From NCBI GenBank assembly GCA_030828305.1, contig JAURCU010000002.1:1-64000 (forward strand): 64,000 nt of DNA, given 5' to 3'. This stretch comes from Luteolibacter sp. Its GTDB lineage: Bacteria > Verrucomicrobiota > Verrucomicrobiia > Verrucomicrobiales > Akkermansiaceae. The notes under the pieces are model-generated. The model was not told where the DNA came from. It was given only the letters and a program-made list of their open reading frames with translations, and made no database searches. A program made the translations under genes and the position numbers. Below are positions 35,662 to 44,335 of this stretch, one piece after another. How positions within the stretch are numbered: the stretch's first letter is position 1; the number at the start of each line of letters is the position of its first letter.

Positions 35662-37580
35662 GGGTTAGCGGCGACGTCGACCGGGACGGCTTCGGTGGGT
35701 TCGAGATTGAGATAACTGGCAGCGCGCACCCCGATTCGACTGAAGATGGGTGCAGCGATGGTTCCGCCATAGATCTTGAGTTCCTTGTCCTCGGGACGCG
35801 GGTCATCAACCACCACAAGGCAGACAAAAGCTGGATTCTCCGCGGGCATCATACCGACAAAAGAAACGATGTAGTGACCTTCAAGATAGCCCACTCCCTC
35901 CACATACTTGCGGGCAGTGCCCGTCTTGCCTGCCACTTCATGACCAGGCACTGCAGCTAAGGTTGCAGTGCCGCCTTGCGTGGTCACCGACTTGAGGGCA
36001 GTGCGCATTTTCCTGGCAGTTTGGGCCTTGATCACCTGACGCACTATCCGGGGATGAAACTCCTCAACCACTGTGCCATCGTTAGCCACCAGTGCCTTCA
36101 CGATCTGTGGGCGACGCAATTGACCATCACCCGCAAGGACTCCATAAGCGGCCGCCATCTGCAGCGGGGTGACATTTGTTGCGTAACCGAAGGAAGCGCG
36201 CGAAAAATCAACCGGATTACCGGTGTTTTCAGCCATGCCTGCACTCTCACCACTCAGCGCAATACCGGTTTTACTACCAAAGCCGAAATCATGGAGGTAG
36301 CGATAGAAGCGCTCCGCACCCAGCATCCTGGCCAACTTGTAGGTGCCGATATTATTCGATTTCTTGAGCACCTCTATGAAACTGAGATCTCCTTTTGGAT
36401 AGGCATCCTTCACGGTCACCGGGCCATCTTTATAATTACCCCAATGGCAATGGATGATGCTTGTAAGCGAGACGAGTCTACGATCAAGCGCACCGGCAGC
36501 CGCCACCACCTTGATGGTTGAACCGGGCTCATAGACCGCCTGCAAGGCATAGTTGTAACCGTTCTCCACGACTTTGTCGCGATTGTTGAGGTTGAAGTGG
36601 GGACGGCTCGCCATCGCAAGCAGCTCGCCGGTCTTGGGATCTAGCATCACCACAGCACCCTTCTTGGCATTGAACTCACGCAGGCCCTTGTCGAGTTCCT
36701 CTTCGGCGATGGACTGCAGGCCCATGTCGATGGTCAACTGCACATTGAGTCCGGCACGTGGCGGCAAAAGGCTGGACTCGTCACCGGGCACGAGCAGACC
36801 GCGTGCATCACGACGGTGTTCGCGCCAGCCGTCACGACCCACGAGATAAGCTTCCATGGTGCGCTCAATGCCCATGCGACCGACCACGCGGTATTCCGGT
36901 TGTCCGTCCTCTCCGATTTCCTCCACCTCACCGGTAATTCCCAATAGATGGGTGGCACGGTCTGGGGTGGTATACCAGCGCTTGATAGAGTTCTGGAATG
37001 CGAAACCCTCGATCCAGTTTTCAGCGACCACCTGCCTGAGATCCTCGGCAGTGTCCTCGGGAAGATCCTTGACCAAGGGCACCCACGTGCCGCGGCTTTC
37101 ATCAATGCGCTTGCGCAAATCGTCGCGCTTCATTTCCAGTGGTCGAGCCAGAATTCCGATGGCGAAGTCAAAGTGGCGCGCGACAATTTCCTCGGGCTTG
37201 TAATGGGCGAGAATCTCGCCGCGCAAGGAGCGGATGCGGCGAGCGCGCTCCTTGTCATTCAGTTCGTCCCAGCCCTTCTCCATGCTCGCTTCCTGATAGG
37301 CGAGTCCGTAGCTGACCACCTTGGGATCCCTGAGATGGTTCTTATCCACGTAAAGCGTGGAAACCGGCACACTCTTCGCGAGAGGCTCTTCATTGCGGTC
37401 GACAATCAGTCCCCGCATAGCCGCAAGTCTCTCGACACGAAAGAAGGCCTTCAGCGAACTTTCGGCGTAGCGCGCGCGATCGACCCATTGGATCTGGATC
37501 AACCGGGCGGAAAGCACACTGAGCCCGATCATCATGAACAAGCACAGAAGCAGGCAACGTGTCTGAAAGGATTTACTCAA
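35658..37580 (-). CDS. ftsI: Septal class B penicillin-binding protein
   Basis: FtsI cross-links septal peptidoglycan as a D,D-transpeptidase. The 640-residue protein has a short cytoplasmic tail, one transmembrane helix (about 9-26), a PBP dimerisation domain and a transpeptidase domain with the full active-site set: S354 in GSTIK, SNN (408-410) and KTG (552-554). There is no C-terminal PASTA domain. The region between residues 85 and 240 is longer than in E. coli FtsI. The stop overlaps the murE start, and the start follows ftsL by 1 nt. Confidence 0.93.
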   Translation of the reverse strand: MSKSFQTRCLLLCLFMMIGLSVLSARLIQIQWVDRARYAESSLKAFFRVERLAAMRGLIVDRNEEPLAKSVPVSTLYVDKNHLRDPKVVSYGLAYQEASMEKGWDELNDKERARRIRSLRGEILAHYKPEEIVARHFDFAIGILARPLEMKRDDLRKRIDESRGTWVPLVKDLPEDTAEDLRQVVAENWIEGFAFQNSIKRWYTTPDRATHLLGITGEVEEIGEDGQPEYRVVGRMGIERTMEAYLVGRDGWREHRRDARGLLVPGDESSLLPPRAGLNVQLTIDMGLQSIAEEELDKGLREFNAKKGAVVMLDPKTGELLAMASRPHFNLNNRDKVVENGYNYALQAVYEPGSTIKVVAAAGALDRRLVSLTSIIHCHWGNYKDGPVTVKDAYPKGDLSFIEVLKKSNNIGTYKLARMLGAERFYRYLHDFGFGSKTGIALSGESAGMAENTGNPVDFSRASFGYATNVTPLQMAAAYGVLAGDGQLRRPQIVKALVANDGTVVEEFHPRIVRQVIKAQTARKMRTALKSVTTQGGTATLAAVPGHEVAGKTGTARKYVEGVGYLEGHYIVSFVGMMPAENPAFVCLVVVDDPRPEDKELKIYGGTIAAPIFSRIGVRAASYLNLEPTEAVPVDVAANP

Positions 37581-37581
37581 A

Positions 37582-37923
37582 TTAGGGACTGTTCGAAGCG
37601 ACGCTACCGGGTGGCTTGGGTTTCACCCGGATCTCTTCCACCACCGCAACCGAGATCGGCCGCAGGCGAGAACCCTGCTCTTCGAGCCGCTTGCGGATGA
37701 GGTAGCGGTTGAGCAACTGGTCGGTACGCATGTCAGTGGTGCGGATCTCGAGCCGGCAGTGTTCAATACCGCGAGAAATCTCATCGATCTCGCGGGTGAT
37801 CTGGATCTGGCGATTCTTGTAATAAACGTAAAGCACTCCACCCGCAGCCCCGATGGTCACGGTCAGAATCACCGCGATGATGGCGCATGCGGAGGTCTTG
37901 GGCTGGTCTTTGCGGCGGTTCAT
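37582..37923 (-). CDS. ftsL: FtsL-like bitopic division protein
   Basis: The 113-residue protein has a short charged N terminus, one transmembrane helix (about 13-35) and a following heptad-like stretch (KNRQIQITREIDEISRGIE) expected to be coiled coil. FtsL sequences diverge strongly, so the call rests on this architecture and on the position between rsmH and ftsI, where ftsL lies in most dcw clusters. FtsL bridges FtsB/FtsQ to FtsWI. The ATG overlaps the rsmH stop (TGATG). The longer frame to 38070 lies within rsmH. Confidence 0.75.
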   Translation of the reverse strand: MNRRKDQPKTSACAIIAVILTVTIGAAGGVLYVYYKNRQIQITREIDEISRGIEHCRLEIRTTDMRTDQLLNRYLIRKRLEEQGSRLRPISVAVVEEIRVKPKPPGSVASNSP

Positions 37924-38933
37924 CAACTTTGGTGTTCGAGGAGACTGGCAACCCGCAGTTTGGCACTGCGGGCACGGGGATTGATGCTGACTTCGGCCTG
38001 GGTGGGAGCAATGGCCTTGCGCGCCAGCAGTTTGAATTGGCAATCGGGATTGGGTCGTGGCTGGGCCCATGCCGGATTGTCGAGAAACTCGGTAGAGCGA
38101 GCCTTCAGGAAGCGCTTCACCATGCGGTCTTCGAGACTGTGGAAGGTGATCACCAGCAGACGACCTCCGGGCTTTAGCAAACGCGGCACGGCTTCAAGAG
38201 CATGCTGCAAGCTCTCAAGCTCCTCGTTGACCGCCATGCGGATGGCCTGGAAGGTACGAGTGGCCGGATGGATGCGACCCTGACGACCGACAGCTTTCTC
38301 AATGCAGTCGGCAAGATCCAGAGTGGTTGTAAAGAGCTTCTCGGCGCGGCGCTCGATGATGGCCGCAACGATGCGGCGCGCTCTCTTTTCTTCACCGTAT
38401 TCACGCAGGATGCGCAGCAAGTCGACTTCGGGCCATTGATTGACCACCTCTGCCGCGCTACGCGGACTACTCGGACCCATGCGCATATCCAAGGGGCCTT
38501 CGCGCATGAAGGAGAAGCCGCGCTCGGCACTGTCGAGCTGGTGCGAGGAAACGCCAAGATCAAGCAGCAGCCCATCGGCCATTTGGATGGAAGCATCACC
38601 CGCAACTTCACAGTGATTGCCTTCCCAGGTGGAAAAACGCTCGCCGAAACGAGCCAGACGCTTGGAGGCATGAGCCAATGCTTCCGGATCGCGGTCCACA
38701 CCAAGCACCGTGGCACCGGCCTTGAGAAAGAGTTCGCTGTGGCCACCGCCGCCGAGGGTGCCATCAATGATGAACTTGCCCTCGGCTGGCTGCATCCACT
38801 CGATGACTTCGGCGGGAAACACCGGGGCATGATACGAAGCGACCCCGCCGGCTTCAGCCGTGGGGTCGGACTCCGTACTTTGGAGAGTTGACGATGGCCA
38901 CGCGGGCAACCAGCCAGAAGCCGCGCGGGCCAT
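37923..38933 (-). CDS. rsmH: 16S rRNA (cytosine-1402-N4)-methyltransferase
   Basis: RsmH (MraW) methylates N4 of C1402 in 16S rRNA. The protein contains YHAPVFPAEVIEWM, the SAM-binding DGTLGGGGHS (57-66), GVDRDPEAL, LLLDLGVSSHQLD, GPLDMRM and the C-terminal ITFHSLEDRMVK and KAIAPTQAE, all typical. The ATG at 38933 gives 336 residues, with about 30 residues before the conserved start, slightly longer than usual. A GTG at 38843 just before YHAPVF is an alternative. The frame further upstream to 39212 reads as noncoding. A 403-nt spacer, unusual for this gene pair, separates it from mraZ. Confidence 0.9.
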   Translation of the reverse strand: MARAASGWLPAWPSSTLQSTESDPTAEAGGVASYHAPVFPAEVIEWMQPAEGKFIIDGTLGGGGHSELFLKAGATVLGVDRDPEALAHASKRLARFGERFSTWEGNHCEVAGDASIQMADGLLLDLGVSSHQLDSAERGFSFMREGPLDMRMGPSSPRSAAEVVNQWPEVDLLRILREYGEEKRARRIVAAIIERRAEKLFTTTLDLADCIEKAVGRQGRIHPATRTFQAIRMAVNEELESLQHALEAVPRLLKPGGRLLVITFHSLEDRMVKRFLKARSTEFLDNPAWAQPRPNPDCQFKLLARKAIAPTQAEVSINPRARSAKLRVASLLEHQS

Positions 38934-39336
38934 CGTAGCAATTGACGAGTGAAGCTCTGTCCCTAGAAGCTTCAAACGCCCAGCCAAAAAGTCCCCGGAA
39001 TGCTGCGCCAACAACCAACCAGAAGTGGCGCAGACATCCCGTTGTGATGCAGAGCAGTGCGCCGTCCCTTGCGCAATGCCCCGCTGGGAAAAGTGGGAAC
39101 TTGGAAAAAATGGGGAAATGGAAACCAAACCTGAAGCGTGCCCGGCTACGCATGGACCCGCAGCAAAGCGGGTCGGCTCAAGCGCCAGAGTTGAAGGGTG
39201 ACACAACATCACGAACTAAACAGAAGAGGTTGGAATCGGGGTTTGGGTTTGATGGTGGGAACCGGGGTTTGGGCTTGATGGTGGGAACCGGGGTTTGGAT
39301 GAGTTGAGGGCAGGTGGGAGATGGGTTGCTACGGAT
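38934..39336. other. Long mraZ-rsmH spacer without a gene
   Basis: No credible gene lies in these 403 bases, yet they interrupt a normally compact operon. Visible structure: a 7-bp stem gacccgc/gcgggtc (39155-39174), a run of TGG(G)-containing boxes on the plus strand at 39085, 39094, 39102, 39111 and 39119 (8-9 nt apart) and a 26-bp tandem repeat at 39232-39303. Known MraZ operators are short direct repeats containing TGGG, so a second MraZ-controlled promoter is conceivable, although the box orientation is opposite to the genes. Confidence 0.6.
39232..39303. repeat. 26-bp tandem repeat, 2.7 copies
   Basis: Copies at 39232-39257, 39258-39283 and a partial one at 39284-39302. Copies 1 and 2 differ at two positions. 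Each contains ccggggtttggg or a one-base variant followed by ttgatggtg. The unit length is not a multiple of three and no coding frame is preserved. It lies just downstream of the mraZ stop, in the mraZ-rsmH spacer. Confidence 0.9.
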
Positions 39337-39789
39337 TTAGAAGATCCCGAGTCCATCGTCCTCTTGCTGATCGGTCTCGATTTCTAAGAGCTTGTCGAAG
39401 TTGGCTTTGCTCCAGATCTGGAAATGGGTTCCGCGACCAGCGAGCATGATTTCAGAGTCAGCAGCGATGCTGGCCTTCTCGCTGAGATCCTTGGGGACGA
39501 GGAGTTTGCCCTGATCATTGAGCGTCACTTCGCGGCAGAGCATCGCGAGTTTGCCCAGCATCTTGCCTTTTTCGGCAGGAGTCTTGTTGCTCTCATTGAT
39601 GATCTGAACGCGCTCGGCGTAGGCGGCTTCACTGAGTGCTTTGACCACAGGCATGTCGTAGTCCTTGGAGAACAACAAGAACAGGGGGCGGCCTTGCTCG
39701 GGACGCCAAGCGGGCTGGATGGAAACCCGATACTTCGAGTCCATCTTGGCCGGCTTGAAGCCTTTGTAGCGTTGTTCAAATTCACTCAC
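39337..39789 (-). CDS. mraZ: MraZ-family transcriptional regulator
   Basis: MraZ is a ring-forming AbrB-like repressor of the dcw operon that binds TGGG-containing direct repeats. The protein has two SpoVT/AbrB-like halves: KMDSKYRVSIQPAWR keeps the DxxxR pattern, and LNDQGKLLVPKDL is the second copy, with Lys where Arg is usual. The N terminus (SEFEQRYKGFKP) is less like the common MF.GxxxHxLD. No ATG precedes the conserved part at a sensible distance. I chose the GTG at 39789, giving 150 residues, the family norm; GTG at 39795 is equally possible. It is the first gene of the dcw cluster. Confidence 0.8.
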   Translation of the reverse strand: MSEFEQRYKGFKPAKMDSKYRVSIQPAWRPEQGRPLFLLFSKDYDMPVVKALSEAAYAERVQIINESNKTPAEKGKMLGKLAMLCREVTLNDQGKLLVPKDLSEKASIAADSEIMLAGRGTHFQIWSKANFDKLLEIETDQQEDDGLGIF

Positions 39790-40487
39790 GGGCACGATTG
39801 GGGCAAACAGTGGTATTGAAGTACACTGAAACACACCAAAAGCGCAACGAAAAACACAGGAAAAATAAAGTATTTCAACGAGCATTGAAAATCAGAGACT
39901 TATCAATCTAAAGACTGCGCAAATTTCCACGATTTCGAGCCAAAATGAACCCCTTTGGACTCAATATTATAAAAATATCACTCAAATTTCAAAAAATTAG
40001 AGCCATTCGGAAGATGTGGTGTACTTATCCAGCCCCATTTCCACCCTCGGTATGTAAAATCAGCCACGCGAGCCGGGCCAGACGCTCAGATCTACTCAAC
40101 ATGGTTGATTTGAGTCCTTTGGAGCCCGCAACAGTGGCGCTTTCTGGAAAAAGTGAGTGCACGCTGCATCGAGCGATAAAAGCACACAGAGACCAAGATT
40201 CAGCGAACTACTTACCTTTTTGGGAGCCCATAAGAGTTTCAGATTGGCCATGACGACAAAAAACTACCGTCATCATAAAAACCAAGAATTTCGAGAACAC
40301 CGATTGCATGTCTTCTCCACCAGGTCGCCGATGCGGCATGTGTAGTTGTTAGCGCTGGGTGGATCTCCACCCAGCGAAGTGTTGAAGAAAACCTCAATAC
40401 GGGCTGAAGCAGTGGAGAGAGCGCCCACATGCCGCATCCACGGGCCTTTTCAACCTGGTATCGCACTGGCGTGTCTGATGACTCCAC
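39790..40487. other. 698-nt region upstream of mraZ, no gene
   Basis: No convincing coding sequence on either strand. Bases 39800-40020 are AT-rich and should contain the dcw promoter, but I could not pick a -35/-10 pair with confidence. Bases 40319-40458 carry a large inverted-repeat structure described separately. The ispA stop is at the right end. Confidence 0.6.
40319..40458. repeat. Nested inverted-repeat structure downstream of ispA
   Basis: The outer arms gatgcggcatgtg (40330-40342) and cacatgccgcatc (40426-40438) are a perfect 13-bp inverted repeat. A further pair, ccaggt (40320-40325) and acctgg (40453-40458), lies outside it. Within is a perfect 11-bp inverted repeat, cgctgggtgga (40353-40363) with tccacccagcg (40366-40376). 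No T run follows on either strand, so it is not a simple terminator. It could be a small RNA, a MITE-like element or a processing site. Confidence 0.85.
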
Positions 40488-41372
40488 TCAGTAATCCCTC
40501 TCAAGCAGATAGGCGGCGATCTCGCGCAGACGCTCGCTGCGCTTCTTACCAAAGGGCGCGAGGGCCTGCATCGCCTGCCTGGTGAGCTTGGTGGCTTCCT
40601 TGCGTGAGGCATCCAGGCCGATGACGGCCGGATAGGTGGACTTTTCGACCACGGCATCCTTGCCGGCGGTCTTGCCAAGCTTCTCGGTGCTTTGGGTGAC
40701 GTCGAGAATGTCATCAATCACCTGGAAAGCGAGGCCGAGCTTGTAGCCGAAGAGGCTGAGAGCCTCCAACTGGGACTGCGTGGCGTTGGAACTCATGGCA
40801 CCAAGCCTGAGCGAACTCATGAGGAGTGCCGCGGTCTTGGCTTCGTGAATGCGAATGAGGCCGCGCTTGGTGAGCTGTGTCTTCTCACCTTCCAGGTCGA
40901 GCACCTGACCACCAATCAACTTTCGGCTACTTCCTGTTAGAGCGAGCTCATGCACGAAGTCGGCCGCGGAGTAGCGCTTGGCTGCCTTGATTTTGCTGAG
41001 CAGCACGAAAGACTCTGTTAGAAGCGCGTCACCGCACAAAACTGCCATGCCTTCGCCATAAACCTTGTGGCAGGTGGGGCGGCCGCGACGCAAGTCGTCG
41101 TCGTCCATGGCAGGCAGGTCATCGTGCACCAGCGAATAGGTGTGCATCAACTCGAGCGCGCAGGCGGCGGGCATCGCATCCTCTTGCTTGCCGCCGCATG
41201 CCTCGTTGGCCGCGAGACATAGGATGGGCCGCAGGCGCTTGCCACCGGCAAAGACCACGTAGTGCATGGCCTCGTGAATGGTTCTGGGATGCTGGCTCGC
41301 TTTGGGAAGGTAGCCCTTCATTGCCGCATCGACAGCTTTGGCCTGTGCCTTGAGGTAAGTCTTTAGCTCCAT
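40488..41372 (-). CDS. ispA: Polyprenyl (farnesyl/geranylgeranyl) diphosphate synthase
   Basis: This prenyl chain elongation enzyme condenses IPP with allylic diphosphates. The 294 residues have GGKRLRP (43-49), the first Asp-rich motif DDLPAMDDDDLRRG (84-97, the DDxx(xx)D form of bacterial short-chain IspA) and the second, DDILD (220-224). Length and the FARM insertion favour farnesyl diphosphate synthase, but product length cannot be fixed from sequence. It lies 14 nt downstream of asd on the same strand. The dcw cluster further downstream needs the undecaprenyl carrier made from its product. Confidence 0.9.
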   Translation of the reverse strand: MELKTYLKAQAKAVDAAMKGYLPKASQHPRTIHEAMHYVVFAGGKRLRPILCLAANEACGGKQEDAMPAACALELMHTYSLVHDDLPAMDDDDLRRGRPTCHKVYGEGMAVLCGDALLTESFVLLSKIKAAKRYSAADFVHELALTGSSRKLIGGQVLDLEGEKTQLTKRGLIRIHEAKTAALLMSSLRLGAMSSNATQSQLEALSLFGYKLGLAFQVIDDILDVTQSTEKLGKTAGKDAVVEKSTYPAVIGLDASRKEATKLTRQAMQALAPFGKKRSERLREIAAYLLERDY

Positions 41373-41386
41373 GACGAAACGTGATT

Positions 41387-42385
41387 TCAGAGAATCTCGG
41401 CAATCTGCACCGCATTGAGAGCGGCACCCTTGCGCACTTGGTCACCAACGACCCACAGATCGAGGGCGTTGTCGAATACGAGGTTCTTGCGGATGCGGCC
41501 AATCAAGCAATCGTCCTTGCCGGTGGTATCGAGAGGAACGGGAAATTGCATGTTGGCGGGATCGTCGCAGACAGCGATACCTCGTTTGCCCTCATAACAA
41601 GCGCGGGCAGCAGCCACATCCACCGGCTTTTCAAATTCTGCGGTGATGGACACAGAGTGTGAACGCATGACGGGCACACGCACGCAGGTGCAGGAAACCT
41701 TGAGTTCTGGCAGGCCCATGATCTTGCGGCCTTCACCCTGCATTTTCATTTCCTCCTTGGTGTAGCCGTTGTCAGTGAAGACATCAACCTGGGGAATGAC
41801 GTTGTATGCAATCTGGCGCGGGTAGACGCGCGGGGTAAAGGGCTGGTCGTTGACCAAGGCCTGCATTTGCTCCTCCAATTCGGCAATGCCTTGGGCGCCA
41901 GAGCCCGACACCGCCTGATAAGTGGAGGCGATGATGGATTTGAGCCCGAAGGCCGCGTGCAGGGGAGCAAGCGCCATCAGCGAAATGATGGTGGTGCAGT
42001 TGGGGTTGGCGATGATGCCTCGCGGGCGGTTTTTCACCGCCTCCGGATTGATCTCGGGCACCACCAGCGCTACGTCCGCTTCCATGCGGAAGGCCGAAGA
42101 GTTGTCGATGACGACCGCACCGGACCTGGCCGCCGAGGGACCAAACTCCATGGAAATATTACCACCGGCACTAAAGAGCGCTATGTCGACTCCATCGAAA
42201 GAATCGTGGGTCAGCTCCTCAACGACCACGGTCTCGCCTCGAAACGTCATCACCTTGCCAGCCGAGCGCACGCTGGCAAGCAGCTTGAGCTTGCCCACGG
42301 GAAACTTGCGCTGCTCGAGACATTGAAGCATTTCGACGCCGACGGCTCCCGTCGCGCCCACGATGGCTACATGTGGATCATTCAT
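41387..42385 (-). CDS. asd: Aspartate-semialdehyde dehydrogenase
   Basis: Asd reduces aspartyl phosphate to aspartate semialdehyde, the branch point to lysine/diaminopimelate, threonine and methionine. The 332 residues show the NADP loop GATGAVG (10-16), ASVRSAGK, DNSSAFR, the nucleophile Cys130 in ANPNCTT, SGSGAQG (160-166) and RVPVMRSHS (236-244) with the catalytic His. Its supply of diaminopimelate suits the meso-DAP MurE encoded downstream. The 208-nt gap to nuoG upstream must hold divergent promoters. Confidence 0.95.
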   Translation of the reverse strand: MNDPHVAIVGATGAVGVEMLQCLEQRKFPVGKLKLLASVRSAGKVMTFRGETVVVEELTHDSFDGVDIALFSAGGNISMEFGPSAARSGAVVIDNSSAFRMEADVALVVPEINPEAVKNRPRGIIANPNCTTIISLMALAPLHAAFGLKSIIASTYQAVSGSGAQGIAELEEQMQALVNDQPFTPRVYPRQIAYNVIPQVDVFTDNGYTKEEMKMQGEGRKIMGLPELKVSCTCVRVPVMRSHSVSITAEFEKPVDVAAARACYEGKRGIAVCDDPANMQFPVPLDTTGKDDCLIGRIRKNLVFDNALDLWVVGDQVRKGAALNAVQIAEIL

Positions 42386-42593
42386 CAGAAAAAAGGCCTG
42401 ATTTCGGGCCGAGCGCGCAAGATAGCTGCTGGGGCCAGACTGGCAAACGAATCTCCCCCTCCGTAGTCAAAAAAACCCCAATTTTTGGCGATTGCGCGCT
42501 TGCGAGCCCTCGCCAGCACCCACATAGTCCCGCCGTCCCGCCGGAGGGCCTGCCCAAGAGCGCTAGCCCACCCCACAGACCTACCGAATTCTC

Positions 42594-44330
42594 ATGAGCG
42601 ATTCCCACTCCGCGACCGCGAAAAAGCCCCGCGATTTGGCAGCCGAAAAAGGCCTGGTGAACGTGCAGATTGACGGTGAGTGGCATCAATTTCCCAAAGG
42701 CACGCGCATGATTGAGGCCTGTCGCCAGGTCGGTCAGGAAGTCCCCCACTATTGTTACCACCCCAAGCTCAGCTCCCCGGGTAACTGCCGCATGTGCCTG
42801 GTGCAAATGGGCATGCCACCGCGCCCGACTCCGGGGGTGGAGCCTGATGTCGATGAAGAGGGATACCAACCCATTGGTTGGATGCCGCGGCCGGTCATCG
42901 CCTGCGCCAATACCGTTTCCGAAAACATGGGCATCAAGACCAGAGGCGAGCTGGTCGAGAAATGCCGCGAGGGTGTCATGGAGTTCCTGCTCATCAATCA
43001 TCCACTGGACTGCCCGATCTGTGACCAGGCCGGCGAATGCCGCTTGCAGGAGCATTCCGTGGAGCACGGCCGTGGCGAGTCGCGCTTCGTCGACATGAAA
43101 GTCAAGAAGCCAAAGAACGTCGATATCGGCCCGCGCATCCGTCTCGACGACGAGCGCTGCATCATGTGTAGCCGCTGCATCCGCTTCATGGACGAAGTCG
43201 CCGATGATCCCGTCCTCGGCTTTACCCAGCGCGGCACCCATACCACGCTTACCGTTCACCCGGGACGCCTGCTGGACTCCAATTATTCACTCAACACCGC
43301 GGATATTTGTCCGGTGGGGGCTCTCACCAGCAACGACTTCCGCTTCCAGATGCGCGTGTGGTTTCTCAAGGAGACGCCGAGCATTGATGTCAACTGCGGT
43401 ACCGGCACCAACATCACCATCTGGACGCGTGGCAATCAGATCCACCGCATCACTCCGCGTCATAACGACGAGGTTAACTCGACTTGGATGCCGGATTCCC
43501 ACCGCCTCAACTTCCACTACATTGATGCGGAGACCCGCCTCACCGAGCCGCTGATCAAGGAAGGCGGCCAACACCGCCCAGCCAGTTGGCAAGAGTCGCT
43601 GGAGTTGCTCACAAGCAAGCTTGAGCAGATGGAAGCCGGCCAGATCGCCATCATCGCCTCGGGCCGCATGTGCAATGAGGAGCTTTTCCTGAGTCAGCAA
43701 CTTGCCGACAAGCTCGGCTGTGAAGCCCCCACTCTCGTCGCCCGCGAAGGAGAAGCCGATAAGTTGCTCATCGCCGCAGACCGCAACCCCAACACTACCG
43801 GGGCCAAACTCGTGCTCGGCGGTGACCCTTACGCCGGGCTCGATTCCCTGCGCTCCAAGATCAAGGACGGAGCCATCAAGGCCCTGCTGGTCTTCGGCGA
43901 GGACATCATCAGCGACGCCGGCTTTGCAGACACCGATCTCGCCGGTTTGGAACTTCTGGTCCAAGCCCATCACTCCACCAACCCGACCGCTCTGGCTGCC
44001 GACATTGTGTTGCCCACGGCAACCTTCGCCGAGAAGCGCGGCTCCATGGTCAACCTCAGTGGTCGCCTGCAACGCCTCAACCGTGCCATCGAACCCCAAG
44101 GCCATGCAAGAGACGACTGGGAAATCCTGCGCGATCTCGGTGCCATCGACAAAGACACCCACCTGATCGAGGATGTCTTCAATGCGATGGCCGCCAAAGT
44201 CTCTGAATTTTCGGACCTCACTCTTTCCAAGATCGGCCATCAGGGCCTCATCGTTACAGAAACCAATCACAAGATCCTCCTTCTCGAAAAAGAGCGCGCG
44301 GCGAAAGCCGCGGGCAAAATTGTGGGCTGA
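42594..44330 (+). CDS. nuoG: NADH-quinone oxidoreductase subunit G
   Basis: NuoG is the large iron-sulfur subunit of the peripheral arm of complex I. The 578 residues begin with the 2Fe-2S domain (Cys54, Cys65, Cys68 in CYHPK...GNCRMC, fourth Cys in IACANT), then the His-Cys3 cluster site HPLDCPICDQAGEC, the 4Fe-4S site RCIMCSRCIRF ... DICPVGAL, and a molybdopterin-oxidoreductase-like domain. The C-terminal domain is shorter than in E. coli (about 900 residues) and closer to a minimal form. It is the first gene of the nuoGHIJKLMN run, but nuoB-F, which normally precede it, are absent. Confidence 0.94.
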   Translation: MSDSHSATAKKPRDLAAEKGLVNVQIDGEWHQFPKGTRMIEACRQVGQEVPHYCYHPKLSSPGNCRMCLVQMGMPPRPTPGVEPDVDEEGYQPIGWMPRPVIACANTVSENMGIKTRGELVEKCREGVMEFLLINHPLDCPICDQAGECRLQEHSVEHGRGESRFVDMKVKKPKNVDIGPRIRLDDERCIMCSRCIRFMDEVADDPVLGFTQRGTHTTLTVHPGRLLDSNYSLNTADICPVGALTSNDFRFQMRVWFLKETPSIDVNCGTGTNITIWTRGNQIHRITPRHNDEVNSTWMPDSHRLNFHYIDAETRLTEPLIKEGGQHRPASWQESLELLTSKLEQMEAGQIAIIASGRMCNEELFLSQQLADKLGCEAPTLVAREGEADKLLIAADRNPNTTGAKLVLGGDPYAGLDSLRSKIKDGAIKALLVFGEDIISDAGFADTDLAGLELLVQAHHSTNPTALAADIVLPTATFAEKRGSMVNLSGRLQRLNRAIEPQGHARDDWEILRDLGAIDKDTHLIEDVFNAMAAKVSEFSDLTLSKIGHQGLIVTETNHKILLLEKERAAKAAGKIVG

Positions 44331-44335
44331 CCACC

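Noticed and set aside
38934-39212. N-terminal extension of RsmH by 93 residues
   Set aside because: The extension reads like translated noncoding DNA, with no similarity-like pattern, and crosses the box array; family members begin near YHxPVL.
40319-40458. Integron attC site
   Set aside because: Imperfect resemblance only: the GTTRRRY/RYYYAAC core sites are missing and no integrase or cassette array is present.
43287-44270. 327-codon open frame opposite nuoG
   Set aside because: Antisense to iron-sulfur and molybdopterin-like domains; no credible start or motif.
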